The translations under genes and the position numbers were made by a program. From Bacillota bacterium (GTDB lineage: Bacteria; Bacillota; Sulfobacillia; JAJZYS01; JAJYTV01), in NCBI GenBank assembly GCA_021793215.1, contig JAJYTE010000026.1:1-37280 (forward strand): a DNA stretch of 37,280 bases, in the 5' to 3' direction. A model generated the notes under the pieces. That model was not told the origin of the DNA, did no database searches, and saw nothing but the letters and a program-made list of their open reading frames with translations. Position 1 is the stretch's first letter, and every line of letters begins with the position of its first letter. Below are positions 23,029 through 30,517 of this stretch, in pieces.

Positions 23029-23243
23029 CTTCTGCACCCCCTGTCTGCATCATAACCACCCGCTGGTCCGGATAGCCAATAGATCTTCGTACGATTGGGC
23101 CTTGTGAGATTCTAAAGACTCATAACGCAACGATGTCTGGCCATGCCAGACGGCGCAGTCGATGGCCGAGACGAACGCCCGCCCCCCCGGAGCGGACGGT
23201 ACGGCCAAACCTGACAAGCAGATTTCGAATACCTTACACAAAA

Positions 23244-23272
23244 TTGACATTTGGCGTCCATGTCGTTAGGAT
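23244..23272 (+). promoter_or_regulatory. Sigma-A promoter of amt
   Basis: TTGACA (23244-23249) and TAGGAT (23267-23272) are 17 bases apart, in an AT-richer stretch, with a start of transcription expected near 23279, about 50 bases before the amt start codon. Confidence 0.8.
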
Positions 23273-23329
23273 TCCCCCATACCGCGCACCAAATAGCTGC
23301 GGTAGCGGGTGGAAGGGGAGGTAGCTGTC

Positions 23330-24745
23330 GTGGGAGGTAGACATCCAGCGGCTTCAGGCATCCAGCTCCAGAGGGAAGGGGTGCAGGCAGCTTCCTCCGT
23401 GAGGCTGCCCCGGTTCGGGTTCGGCGTACCCATCATCGGCAGTTCCCTTCTCCTGCTCTTCGGTGCCCCCAACGCCGCCTTCGCCGCTTCGGGTCCGGTA
23501 CCCCATAGCTCCGGCGACACCGCCTGGCTGCTCACCTCCGCCGCCCTCGTGCTCCTGATGACGCCTGGCCTCGCGTTCTACTACGGCGGCCTCGTTCGTC
23601 GCAAGAACGTGGTGACGACGCTCTTTCAGGTCTTCGTCGTCGTGGCGCTCATCTCCATCCAGTGGGTGATGTTCGGCTACAGCCTCGCCTTCGGTCCAGA
23701 TGTGGGCCACCTCGTAGGCAACCTCTCGTGGGCATTCCTGAACAACATCGCGTCGAGCGGTGGCGCATCATACGCCGCCACCGTGCCCACCCTCGCCTTC
23801 TCGATCTTCCAGATGATGTTCGCGATCATCACACCGGCGCTGATCGTCGGCGGGCTCGCGGAACGCGTCAAGTTCTCGTCGTTCATCGCGTTCATCCTGC
23901 TCTGGGCGACGATCGTCTACGACCCCCTGGCCCATTGGGTGTGGGGCCACGGCGGGTGGCTGGCGGGGCTCGGGATGCTTGACTTCGCCGGCGGATCCGT
24001 CGTCCACATCAGTTCCGGGGTGGCCGGCCTCGTCGCAGCGATCTACCTCGGCCGTCGCCACGCGATCGGCGGGAAGGTCGTCATCCGAGCGCACAACGTC
24101 CCGATGGTACTGCTCGGGACCGCGCTCCTCTGGTTCGGCTGGTTCGGGTTCAATGCGGGAAGCGCGCTCAGCGCGAACAGCGTCGCCGTCGTGGCGTTCA
24201 TGACGACGAACACCGCGACTGCGGCTGCGGCCCTCGGCTGGATGGTGCTCGAGCGCCTCAAGACCGGGCGGGTGACGCTCGTGGGTGCCTGCGCCGGCGC
24301 TGTCGCAGGCTTGGTTGCGGTCACGCCCGCAGCGGGCTTTGTGACACCCGCAGCTTCCATCCTGATCGGCCTCGGCAGCGGGGTCGTCTGCTACCTCGGG
24401 TCGTCCGTCCTCAAGCACCGCTTCGGCTACGACGACGCGCTGGACGCCTTCGGCGGCCACGGCGTCGGCGGCACGTTCGGCGCCCTCGCGACCGGCATCT
24501 TCGCGACGGTGGCCGTGAACTCCGCTGGCGCGAACGGCCTTCTCTACGGCAACCCGCGCCAGTTGCTCATCCAGCTGATCGGCGTCATGGCGGCGTGGAC
24601 CCTCTCGGGCGTCGGCACCTACCTGATCCTTCGCCTGGTGGATGCGGTGATGGGGCTGCGCGTCAAGACGGAGGACGAGACGATGGGACTCGACATGGTC
24701 CTGCACCGGGAGATCGCCTACGGAGAGGGAGAGGAGACGGCCTAG
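23330..24745 (+). CDS. amt: Ammonium transporter, Amt family (471 aa)
   Basis: An ammonium channel with about 11 helices plus an N-terminal signal-like segment (VPIIGSSLLLLFGAPNAAFA). Family motifs are clear: the FYYGGLVRRKNV loop after the first core helix, DFAGGSVVHISSGVAGL with the pore His, and the twin-His region FGGHGVGGTFGALATGIFA. GTG 23330 is chosen because GGGGAGG lies eight bases upstream; an earlier in-frame GTG at 23309 lacks such a site. The protein passes NH3/NH4+ into the cytoplasm. No glnB/glnK partner is adjacent, unlike in many bacteria, so any PII control would come from elsewhere. A sigma-A promoter precedes it and a long hairpin follows, so it is monocistronic. Confidence 0.95.
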   Translation: MGGRHPAASGIQLQREGVQAASSVRLPRFGFGVPIIGSSLLLLFGAPNAAFAASGPVPHSSGDTAWLLTSAALVLLMTPGLAFYYGGLVRRKNVVTTLFQVFVVVALISIQWVMFGYSLAFGPDVGHLVGNLSWAFLNNIASSGGASYAATVPTLAFSIFQMMFAIITPALIVGGLAERVKFSSFIAFILLWATIVYDPLAHWVWGHGGWLAGLGMLDFAGGSVVHISSGVAGLVAAIYLGRRHAIGGKVVIRAHNVPMVLLGTALLWFGWFGFNAGSALSANSVAVVAFMTTNTATAAAALGWMVLERLKTGRVTLVGACAGAVAGLVAVTPAAGFVTPAASILIGLGSGVVCYLGSSVLKHRFGYDDALDAFGGHGVGGTFGALATGIFATVAVNSAGANGLLYGNPRQLLIQLIGVMAAWTLSGVGTYLILRLVDAVMGLRVKTEDETMGLDMVLHREIAYGEGEETA

Positions 24746-24767
24746 CGAGGCGATGCGCACGCTGGGG

Positions 24768-24807
24768 GAGGCAGTGGCTGGCGTCCAGGGACGCCAGCCA
24801 CTGCCTC
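24768..24807 (+). terminator. Terminator of amt
   Basis: GAGGCAGTGGCTGGCGTCC (24768-24786) and its exact inverse (24789-24807) form a 19-bp stem around AG, 20 bases after the amt stop. It is followed by GCTTTGG. Confidence 0.8.
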
Positions 24808-24976
24808 GCTTTGGCCCAGCGGGGGTGTATCCACGGACGGCGGTGGCCACGTCGAACGCCACGGGCCGCGATGAAGATCCTGGTGGTCAGTTTTTCGCCC
24901 TCGCGTCATAGGAGAAGGGTGTCTGCCGTGGGGGAAGCCCCCTGGACACACGACTCGAGGATGCGAGGAACGTCTT

Positions 24977-26158
24977 ATGCGGCGAGGAGTCAGCTTCGTT
25001 TCCGTCAGCGTGGGCCGCCGCGCGATCCCTGTGGTCGCGGGTATCGCGGCGGCGCTGCTTTCGCTCTTCTTCTTCGGCCGAGCGGAACTGCGCGCGGCCA
25101 GTCCCGCACTGTCCTGGTCGTGGCGGCCGTCGACCGAGAGCATCCTGCTCACGGCGAAGCCCGGCAAGGGGCTGCTCCGCGACTGGGTCTGGGGCAGCAC
25201 GCGTTGGGCCGGCGGCCACGGCCTCGTGTCGCGCGATCCGCGCCGGACGGAGCAGGTGAGGCCCGGGGAGGATTTCCGGGCGCTCGTCTCCCTCAGGGGC
25301 CCGGACTCCGTCGCCCGCATGATAGATCTGAACGTGGCACCGCTGCCGACCTTCTCCGTGGACGGCAGCGGCCAGACGCTGGAGATCACGTCATCGCAGC
25401 CGCTCGATGCCGTCTGGGGCATGCCCGGCCATGCGGGGCCATGGGCGCCGCCGGACCCGACGCGAATCGCCCTGAACGAGGCGGTGAAGGCGCAGTCGCT
25501 CGCCCTGCGCGTGCAAGCGGCATCGGGCGAGCGTACAACATGGCATGTCGCCGTGCCGGCCCTGCCGACGGTTCCTGTCATCTGGTTCGGCTCGCCGGTA
25601 GGCGGTAGCGTCTACATCACCCTCGACGACGGCTGGTTCCCGAACCAGCGTCTGCTCCGGCTGATGCGGACCCGCCACGTCCCGATCACCGCCTTCCTCA
25701 TCGAGAACGCGGTCGCGGAGCACCTGAAGTACTGGAGGGCCTTCGTCCAGGCGGGCGGCGTTGCGGAGGACCACACCGTCAGCCACCCGGAGCTCACGAC
25801 ACTCTCCTTCGACGCGGCGGAGCAGCAGTGGGCGGGTCCCCTGGCCGTGTACCCGAAGTGGCTCGGCGCGGCGCAGCCGACGCTCGGGCGGCCGCCCTAC
25901 GGCGCGGTGAACCCGGAGGTGGAGGCTGCGGCGCACGCCGCGGGTCTTAGGGCCATCGTGATGTGGGATGTGGTCTGGTCGCCCGGCGCGGGGTTCAAGA
26001 CCTGGAATGGCGGGCCGATCCAGGCGGGGGACATCATCCTGATGCACTGGGTTCCGGGCGTGGGGAAGGCGATCCAGCACCTCCTGCCCCAACTCGCGAA
26101 GGAAAACCTTCACCCGGCGCCGTTGACTTCTGGCTTGCCCAGCGGGCTCGTCAACTGA
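24977..26158 (+). CDS. Membrane-anchored polysaccharide deacetylase, NodB-like (393 aa)
   Basis: A carbohydrate esterase 4 enzyme. A basic head and the hydrophobic segment AIPVVAGIAAALLSLFFFG (about 16-34) anchor or secrete it. A non-catalytic domain of about 160 residues, rich in beta strands, precedes the NodB domain, whose motifs are all present: TLDDGW with Asp217 and Asp218, DHTVSHPEL with His266 and His270, GRPPYG, and the closing DIILMHW. It would remove N-acetyl groups from a surface or wall polymer such as peptidoglycan GlcNAc or a poly-GlcNAc. ATG 24977 has GAGGA eight bases upstream. It is a lone gene whose stop overlaps the end of a broken leftward winged-helix gene. Confidence 0.9.
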   Translation: MRRGVSFVSVSVGRRAIPVVAGIAAALLSLFFFGRAELRAASPALSWSWRPSTESILLTAKPGKGLLRDWVWGSTRWAGGHGLVSRDPRRTEQVRPGEDFRALVSLRGPDSVARMIDLNVAPLPTFSVDGSGQTLEITSSQPLDAVWGMPGHAGPWAPPDPTRIALNEAVKAQSLALRVQAASGERTTWHVAVPALPTVPVIWFGSPVGGSVYITLDDGWFPNQRLLRLMRTRHVPITAFLIENAVAEHLKYWRAFVQAGGVAEDHTVSHPELTTLSFDAAEQQWAGPLAVYPKWLGAAQPTLGRPPYGAVNPEVEAAAHAAGLRAIVMWDVVWSPGAGFKTWNGGPIQAGDIILMHWVPGVGKAIQHLLPQLAKENLHPAPLTSGLPSGLVN

Positions 26159-26430
26159 CCGGAGGGCGCCGAAGGCCGGCCGAGACGCGCCCAAGCGGCG
26201 TCAGGCGGTAGAGGCGCAGCTCCCTGCCGTCGTCGAAGTCGCTGAAGGACTCCACCCGGCCCGCCATGACGAGCTCCGCGAGGCAGCGCGAAACCTCAGG
26301 TGGCGTCGACGCCTAGGGCCGCGGCCACGTCCTCGGCAGAGTGCAGACCGTCCCACAGTACCTCAAGGGCTGCAATGACATGGAGGACACCCACCACACC
26401 TCCTTGCACCTTCGCTCTCGGTCGAGTCAC
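26151..26430 (-). pseudogene. Frameshifted winged-helix regulator (ArsR/MarR-like)
   Basis: From GTG 26430, which overlaps the GNAT stop (GTGA), the frame reads LHVIAALEVLWDGLHSAEDV and ends at TGA 26296-26298. Shifting by one base there restores EVSRCLAELVMAGRVESF and YRLTPLGRVSAGL up to a stop at 26151. Together the two parts make a winged-helix domain of about 92 residues: a helix, SAEDVAAALGVDA as the turn, EVSRCLAELVMAGRV as the recognition helix, then the wing and a TPLGR ending typical of ArsR/PadR-like proteins. One extra base explains the break, either a real frameshift or a sequence error. It would be the third gene of the leftward ABM-GNAT operon. Confidence 0.7.
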
Positions 26431-26855
26431 GCGGCAAGAGTACACAGGTACCTGCGAACCGACGGGTAGATCTCACCCAGATCCTCGACGGCGAAGCCCA
26501 GGGCCACGTAGAACCCGACCGCGTCGTCGTCCGTCTCAGCGATCCAGAACCGCACCGCCGGATGCAGCCTGCGCAGCTCGGCGAAGAGTGCGCGGCCGCG
26601 CCCTAGGCGCCGGTACTTCGGCGCGATACTGATGTGGGTGATCTCGCAGACGGTCGCGCCCTCGCGCCGCACGCCGACGACGCCGAGCGCCTCGCCTTCC
26701 TCCTGTGCCCCGTAGAGGCAGAGGTCTTTGGAGCAAAGGTACATCTCACGCCATGTGCGGCGCTTCGCGTCGTCAGGAGGGCCGAAGGCCAGGGCGAGCA
26801 GCGGCCAGCAGAGGTCGAACTCCACGTCCGTCGCGACACGGCGCAGGATGGGCAT
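26427..26855 (-). CDS. GNAT family N-acetyltransferase (142 aa)
   Basis: An acetyl-CoA-dependent acetyltransferase. ATG 26855 is chosen because GGAGG lies eight bases upstream. The acetyl-CoA loop stands in ISIAPKYRRLGRGRALFAEL (about residues 75-94), preceded by the strand VCEITHISI and followed by VRFWIAETDDDAVGFYVALGF, the typical motif B region. It starts 16 bases after the ABM gene stops, so the two share a transcript, and its stop overlaps the start of the broken winged-helix gene. The substrate is unknown; a small amine or a protein N-terminus is possible. Confidence 0.88.
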   Translation of the reverse strand: MPILRRVATDVEFDLCWPLLALAFGPPDDAKRRTWREMYLCSKDLCLYGAQEEGEALGVVGVRREGATVCEITHISIAPKYRRLGRGRALFAELRRLHPAVRFWIAETDDDAVGFYVALGFAVEDLGEIYPSVRRYLCTLAA

Positions 26856-26871
26856 CGCAAGTGCCTCCGCG

Positions 26872-27153
26872 CTAGGAGCGCAGCACCTCGTAGACCGCAA
26901 GCTCTGACGAGCCGCCTTCGGCGCTCTGCGTGTTGCGGTGCGCGTGGCGGAACGCATCGCTCTGGGTCCACGCCTCGAAGGCGGCGCGATCCTGCCAGTG
27001 GGTGACCACGAGGTACTCGCCCTCGACCTCGTTGCGCCAGAACTCGAAGCGGACGCAGCCTGGAATCCGCTCCATGCTCGGAGCGGATAGGAAGCCTTTC
27101 TCGAGACCCGGTCTCGCGGCCTCGAACTTCAGCCGGTTGACGACGACCAGCAT
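26872..27153 (-). CDS. ABM-domain monooxygenase, heme-degrading type (93 aa)
   Basis: An antibiotic-biosynthesis-monooxygenase-fold protein of HmoA/HmoB or IsdG length. LVVVNRLKFEAARPG opens the domain, PGCVRFEFWRNEVEGEYLVV follows, and the signature VTHWQDRAAFEAWTQSDAF ends in a His-containing helix (RHAHRNT) where heme ligands lie in such proteins. ATG 27153 has AGGAGGG eight bases upstream. It is the first gene of the leftward ABM-GNAT-(winged helix) unit, and its upstream region holds a five-copy 9-bp repeat. It may cut heme to free iron or only be a small oxidoreductase; the sequence alone cannot decide. Confidence 0.82.
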   Translation of the reverse strand: MLVVVNRLKFEAARPGLEKGFLSAPSMERIPGCVRFEFWRNEVEGEYLVVTHWQDRAAFEAWTQSDAFRHAHRNTQSAEGGSSELAVYEVLRS

Positions 27154-27170
27154 GCGAATCCCTCCTATTA

Positions 27171-27215
27171 CACGGTTTGCACGGTTTACACGGTTTGCAC
27201 GGTTTGCACGGTTTA
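27171..27215. repeat. Five tandem 9-bp repeats CACGGTTT(G/A)
   Basis: Exact tandem units start at 27171, 27180, 27189, 27198 and 27207, ending in G, A, G, G, A, with a degenerate sixth (CACGTTCTC). They lie 18 bases before the ABM start codon and about 160 bases before oligopeptidase B, in the shared divergent control region, and give one unit per 0.85 helical turn. Confidence 0.9.
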
Positions 27216-27371
27216 CACGTTCTCACTACCGTCTTCGCATCGCGCGGGGGGATCCCTTCCAATATTGTCGCCGCACTTGCTGCGGCCAAGGCGGATCTGT
27301 CCAGCAGGGAGGCCGCTTTCGTGCAGAGAAGCAGGTCAGCGAGGCAAGCGCAGTACGGACCAGGAGGACTT

Positions 27372-29423
27372 ATGCAGCCACCCATCGCTCCAAGACGGCC
27401 GCATCTCCATCTCGTGCACGACGACACGAGGCCCGACGATTACTTCTGGATGAATGACCGCGGCGATCCCGAGGTGATCGCCTACGCAGAGGCCGAGAAC
27501 GCGTACCGCAATGAGGTCATGCAGCCCCTCGCACCGCTTGCCGAGCGCCTGTACCAGGAGATGCTCTCTCGCGTCCAGGAGGACAAGGTCGAGGTAGAGG
27601 TGCAGGATGGGCAGTACTTCTACTACTCTCGCATGGAGAAGGGACGCGATTACCGGATCCACGCCCGAAAGCGTGCACGCTCGCGCGCCGACCTCAGGGC
27701 CGCGCCGGAAGAGATTGTCCTGGACATGAACGCTCTGGCCGCAACCGCAGATTTCTACACTGTCTCGCAGTTGCGCGTGAGCCCGGACCACACGCGCCTC
27801 GCCTTCCTCGAGAACCGCGACGGCACGGACCGCTACACGCTGCGGGTGCGCGACCTGCGCAGCGGGGCGTTCCTGCCCGATGAGATCCCAGACGTGTTCA
27901 TCTATGGAAGCGTAGAGTGGGACGGCACGGGCGAGCACCTGTTCTACCTTTCGGTGGACGAGTCGCAGCGGCCCAACCGCCTGTGGCGCCACCGCCTCGG
28001 CGCAACGGGAGGCGACGTGCTGATCGCGGAGGAGCCCGACGCGACCTACTCGTTCACGCTCGCGAAGTCGCGTAGCCGCCGGCATCTCTTCCTGCTAAGC
28101 GAGTCGAAGAACACGAGCGAGGTCTCCTACCTCGACGCGCTCGACCCTGAGGGCACCTGGCGCGTCTTCCAGCCGCGCCGGCCGGGGATCGAATACCTGC
28201 TCGAGGACTGGGGCGACGACTTCCTCGTCCTGACGAACGAGAACGCGGTGAACTTCCGACTGATGGCCTGCCCGATCGCGCAGGCACGCCCCGCCCTGCT
28301 GCGCAGCTTGATCGAGTACGATCCGTCCGTCTACCTGGAGCGCGTCTACCCGTTCGAGGGCGCCCTCGTGCTCTCGGGCCGTCAGGACGCCCTCTCCCAG
28401 GTCTGGGTTCTGAAGAGAGGCGACGCACTGCGGCGGCTTCACTGGGAAGAGCCTGTCTACAGCGTCCACGTGTGGACGAACCGCGAGTACAGCGCGGACT
28501 GCGCTCTGATCGCCTACGAATCGCACGTGACGCCGAAGACGATCTACGAAGTCGATCTGACCTCCCTGGAGCGCACGCTGCTGCAACAAGACGTCGTGCC
28601 CGCGTACGACCCCTCACGGTATCGCCAGGAACTGCTCTGGGCGCGCGCCGAAGACGGCACCCCGATTCCGATGACGGCCGTCTACCGCGAGGGTGCGCTC
28701 GACAGCGGGCCGGCGCCGCTGCTCCTGCACGGCTACGGTTCCTACGGGTACAGCACGGAGGTCTCCTTCGACCCGTTGCTCCTCCCGCTGCTCGACCGCG
28801 GCGGGGTCGCCGTCGCTGCGCACGTGCGCGGCGGCAGCGAGATGGGACGCCAGTGGTACGACGACGGCAAGCTGCTGCGAAAGCGAAACACCTTCACCGA
28901 TTTCGGCGACTGCGCCAAGGATCTCGTGCGGCGCAACTGGACCGCGCCCGATCGGCTGGCCGCGAGCGGTCGCAGCGCCGGCGGCCTGCTGATGGGTGCC
29001 ATCGTGAACCTCGCGCCGGAACTCTTTCGCGTAGTATCGGCCGGTGTGCCGTTCGTTGACGTCGTGACGACGATGCTTGACGCGAGCATTCCCCTGACGA
29101 CGCTCGAGTGGGACGAGTGGGGCGACCCGCGCCAAGCTGACGATTACTGGTACATGAAATCGTACAGCCCGTACGATAACGTTACGGCACGCGACTATCC
29201 GAACTTGTACGTGTTCACGGGTCTCAACGACCCGCGCGTCGGCTTCTGGGAGCCGCTGAAGTGGGTCGCGAAGCTGCGCGCGACGAAGACCGACGACAAT
29301 GTTGTCGTGCTCAAGACGCTCATGGGCGCGGGCCACAGCGGACAGTCCGGACGCTACGCGCGGCTGCGCGACTTCTCGGAGGAATCTGCGTTCCTTCTGC
29401 ACTGCCTCGGGATCGACGCGTAG
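27372..29423 (+). CDS. Oligopeptidase B, S9A family (683 aa)
   Basis: A cytoplasmic serine peptidase that cuts short peptides after Arg or Lys. Residues of about 1-75 and 420-683 make the alpha/beta hydrolase domain, and the stretch between is the seven-blade propeller. The N-terminal pattern DDYFWMNDRGDPEVIAY is diagnostic. The triad can be placed at Ser535 in GRSAGGLLMG, Asp620 in LNDPRVGFWEP and His655 in GAGHSGQSGR; HGYGSYGYS near 455 and HVRGGSEMGRQWY near 485 also fit the family. Length matches known PtrB proteins. ATG 27372 has AGGAGG close upstream; an open frame runs back through the 9-bp repeats but is not coding. It is a single gene. Confidence 0.93.
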   Translation: MQPPIAPRRPHLHLVHDDTRPDDYFWMNDRGDPEVIAYAEAENAYRNEVMQPLAPLAERLYQEMLSRVQEDKVEVEVQDGQYFYYSRMEKGRDYRIHARKRARSRADLRAAPEEIVLDMNALAATADFYTVSQLRVSPDHTRLAFLENRDGTDRYTLRVRDLRSGAFLPDEIPDVFIYGSVEWDGTGEHLFYLSVDESQRPNRLWRHRLGATGGDVLIAEEPDATYSFTLAKSRSRRHLFLLSESKNTSEVSYLDALDPEGTWRVFQPRRPGIEYLLEDWGDDFLVLTNENAVNFRLMACPIAQARPALLRSLIEYDPSVYLERVYPFEGALVLSGRQDALSQVWVLKRGDALRRLHWEEPVYSVHVWTNREYSADCALIAYESHVTPKTIYEVDLTSLERTLLQQDVVPAYDPSRYRQELLWARAEDGTPIPMTAVYREGALDSGPAPLLLHGYGSYGYSTEVSFDPLLLPLLDRGGVAVAAHVRGGSEMGRQWYDDGKLLRKRNTFTDFGDCAKDLVRRNWTAPDRLAASGRSAGGLLMGAIVNLAPELFRVVSAGVPFVDVVTTMLDASIPLTTLEWDEWGDPRQADDYWYMKSYSPYDNVTARDYPNLYVFTGLNDPRVGFWEPLKWVAKLRATKTDDNVVVLKTLMGAGHSGQSGRYARLRDFSEESAFLLHCLGIDA

Positions 29424-29476
29424 CAGGAGAGGCTCGCGCCGACGCCGCGGCGCCCTGGCTGGGCCCTGCGAGAGCC

Positions 29477-29505
29477 TTGCGTGCCGCCTGCGTCTCCTCT
29501 ACACT
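29477..29505 (+). promoter_or_regulatory. Sigma-A promoter of tRNA-Arg(CCT)
   Basis: TTGCGT (29477-29482) and TACACT (29500-29505), 17 bases apart, 41 bases before the tRNA. The same TTGCGT -35 is used before tRNA-Gln at 36949. Confidence 0.65.
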
Positions 29506-29546
29506 ATGTGTGCCCTGTTGCGCGCTGCAACCGCGGCGCGACCTTC

Positions 29547-29625
29547 GCCCCTGTAGCTCAGGTGGATAGAGCGGGGGTTTCCTAAACCCTGTCAGCCGGG
29601 GGTTCGAGTCCTCCCAGGGGCGCCA
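29547..29625 (+). tRNA. tRNA-Arg (anticodon CCT), CCA encoded
   Basis: Acceptor stem GCCCCTG/CAGGGGC, D arm GCTC-GAGC, anticodon stem GGGGT/ACCCT with loop TTCCTAA giving CCT, and T loop TTCGAGT. The encoded end is GCCA. The variable loop is about two bases longer than usual. It lies directly before tadA. Confidence 0.93.
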
Positions 29626-29665
29626 ATCGTGCTGCTGTCGAGGGGGGTTCGCGCTGCACCGCACG

Positions 29666-30100
29666 TTGATGCGTTCGGCGCTGACGCAGGCCCAGGCGGC
29701 GCTACGAGAGGGCGAAGTGCCGGTCGGCGCGGTGATCGTCGCGCCCGACGGCGAGGTGCTTGCGGCCGCGCACAACTTGCGCGAGTCGCACCACGATCCC
29801 ACTGCGCACGCCGAGATCCTGGCGCTGCGCGCCGCCGGTGCCAAACTCGGCAATTGGCGGCTCGAGGGTACGACGCTCTACGTCACGTTGGAGCCGTGCC
29901 CGATGTGCGCCGGGGCGATCGCGCAAGCGCGCGTCGCGCGCGTCGTGTTCGGAGCGCAGGATCCTAGGCTCGGGGCGGCGGGCTCGAGGATGCACGTGTT
30001 CGAGGAGCTTCGCCGAGAGGCGGACGTTGACGTGATCGGCGGTGTCATGGAGGAGGAATCCTCCGCACTGCTGCGCAGCTTCTTCTCGACGCGTCGCTAG
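29666..30100 (+). CDS. tadA: tRNA adenosine(34) deaminase TadA
   Basis: It deaminates A34 of tRNA-Arg(ACG) to inosine; the matching tRNA gene is at 4787-4863. Zinc-site motifs are present: HAE at residues 48-50 in PTAHAEILALR, and PCPMC with Cys78 and Cys81 in TLEPCPMCAGA. The end SALLRSFF is usual for the family. The start is unsure. TTG 29666 and ATG 29669 have no ribosome site close by, while a CTG at 29654 has GAGGGGGG six bases upstream and would add HRT before LMRSALTQA, closer to the normal TadA N-terminus. It precedes tRNA-Ser, SRP RNA and dnaX, as in Bacillus. Confidence 0.93.
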   Translation: MMRSALTQAQAALREGEVPVGAVIVAPDGEVLAAAHNLRESHHDPTAHAEILALRAAGAKLGNWRLEGTTLYVTLEPCPMCAGAIAQARVARVVFGAQDPRLGAAGSRMHVFEELRREADVDVIGGVMEEESSALLRSFFSTRR

Positions 30101-30104
30101 TTTC

Positions 30105-30198
30105 GGAGGGGTGTCCGAGCGGTTGAAGGAGCCGCACTCGAAATGCGGTGGGCGGGCAAAAACTCGTCTCGTGGGTTCGAATCCCACCCCCTCCGCCA
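30105..30198 (+). tRNA. tRNA-Ser (anticodon CGA), CCA encoded
   Basis: Acceptor GGAGGGG/CCCCTCC, anticodon stem CCGCA/TGCGG with loop CTCGAAA, a long type-II variable arm (GGGCGGGCAAAAACTCGTCTC) and T loop TTCGAAT. It begins only 4 bases after the tadA stop. Confidence 0.95.
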
Positions 30199-30204
30199 GT
30201 TTCC

Positions 30205-30301
<97 letters not shown>

Positions 30302-30314
30302 GTTTCCTGCGAAG

Positions 30315-30419
30315 CTTGCGTCCGGGCACCGCGCGACGGCCAACCCCAAACTCCGCTAGGCCCGAAAGGGAGCAACGGTACGGGGCGGAGCCGGGTGATG
30401 CGGCCAGCTCGGGCGCAAG
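30315..30419 (+). ncRNA. ffs: Small SRP RNA (4.5S-like)
   Basis: The conserved domain IV can be read at about 30351-30390: CTCCGC, then TAGG-CCC-GAAA-GGG-AGCAA with a GNRA-type tetraloop and the A-rich internal loop bound by Ffh, then GCGGAG. The ends CTTGCG (30315-30320) and CGCAAG (30414-30419) pair, and the next seven positions, TCCGGGC/GCTCGGG, pair with G-U wobbles. About 105 nt is the short form without an Alu domain. Position between tadA and dnaX is that of the SRP RNA gene in Bacillus. It serves co-translational targeting with Ffh and FtsY. Confidence 0.85.
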
Positions 30420-30432
30420 ACATTTGGATTCT

Positions 30433-30462
30433 CGGCGGGCGGGGCGATGGCTCCGCCCGCCG
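30433..30462 (+). terminator. Terminator-like hairpin after SRP RNA
   Basis: CGGCGGGCGG (30433-30442) and CCGCCCGCCG (30453-30462) make a 10-bp GC stem between the SRP RNA and dnaX, with no T run. Confidence 0.6.
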
Positions 30463-30517
30463 CCGTTACAAGGTGGGTGGCCGTTTCGAGGAGAATATCT
30501 CGGCCGAGGTGAAAGGC

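Larger units (their letters stand above)
22804..23243. other. Intergenic stretch with one tiny gene and hairpins
   Basis: Between the nickel transporter and the amt promoter I see only the 22-codon frame at 22960-23028, its hairpin at 22915-22951, and a 7-bp inverted repeat GTCTGGC-CAT-GCCAGAC (about 23132-23149) that could be an operator. Longer open frames here have no ribosome site or family features. Confidence 0.55.

Noticed and set aside
23273-23329. Riboswitch (c-di-GMP or glutamine type) between the amt promoter and start
   Set aside because: The leader is only about 50 bases and shows none of the conserved riboswitch core sequences.
24808-24976. Riboswitch before the polysaccharide deacetylase
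   Set aside because: Only a short GTGTC/GACAC pairing is seen; no known conserved core can be read.
27171-27215. The 9-bp repeats translated as proteins: a HGLHGLHGL repeat on the plus strand or a CKPCKPCKP repeat on the minus strand
   Set aside because: They are only open frames through a tandem repeat. The real starts with strong ribosome sites are at 27372 (oligopeptidase B) and 27153 (ABM protein).
27171-27215. CRISPR array
   Set aside because: Units are 9 bp and adjoin without spacers, and no cas gene is in the window.
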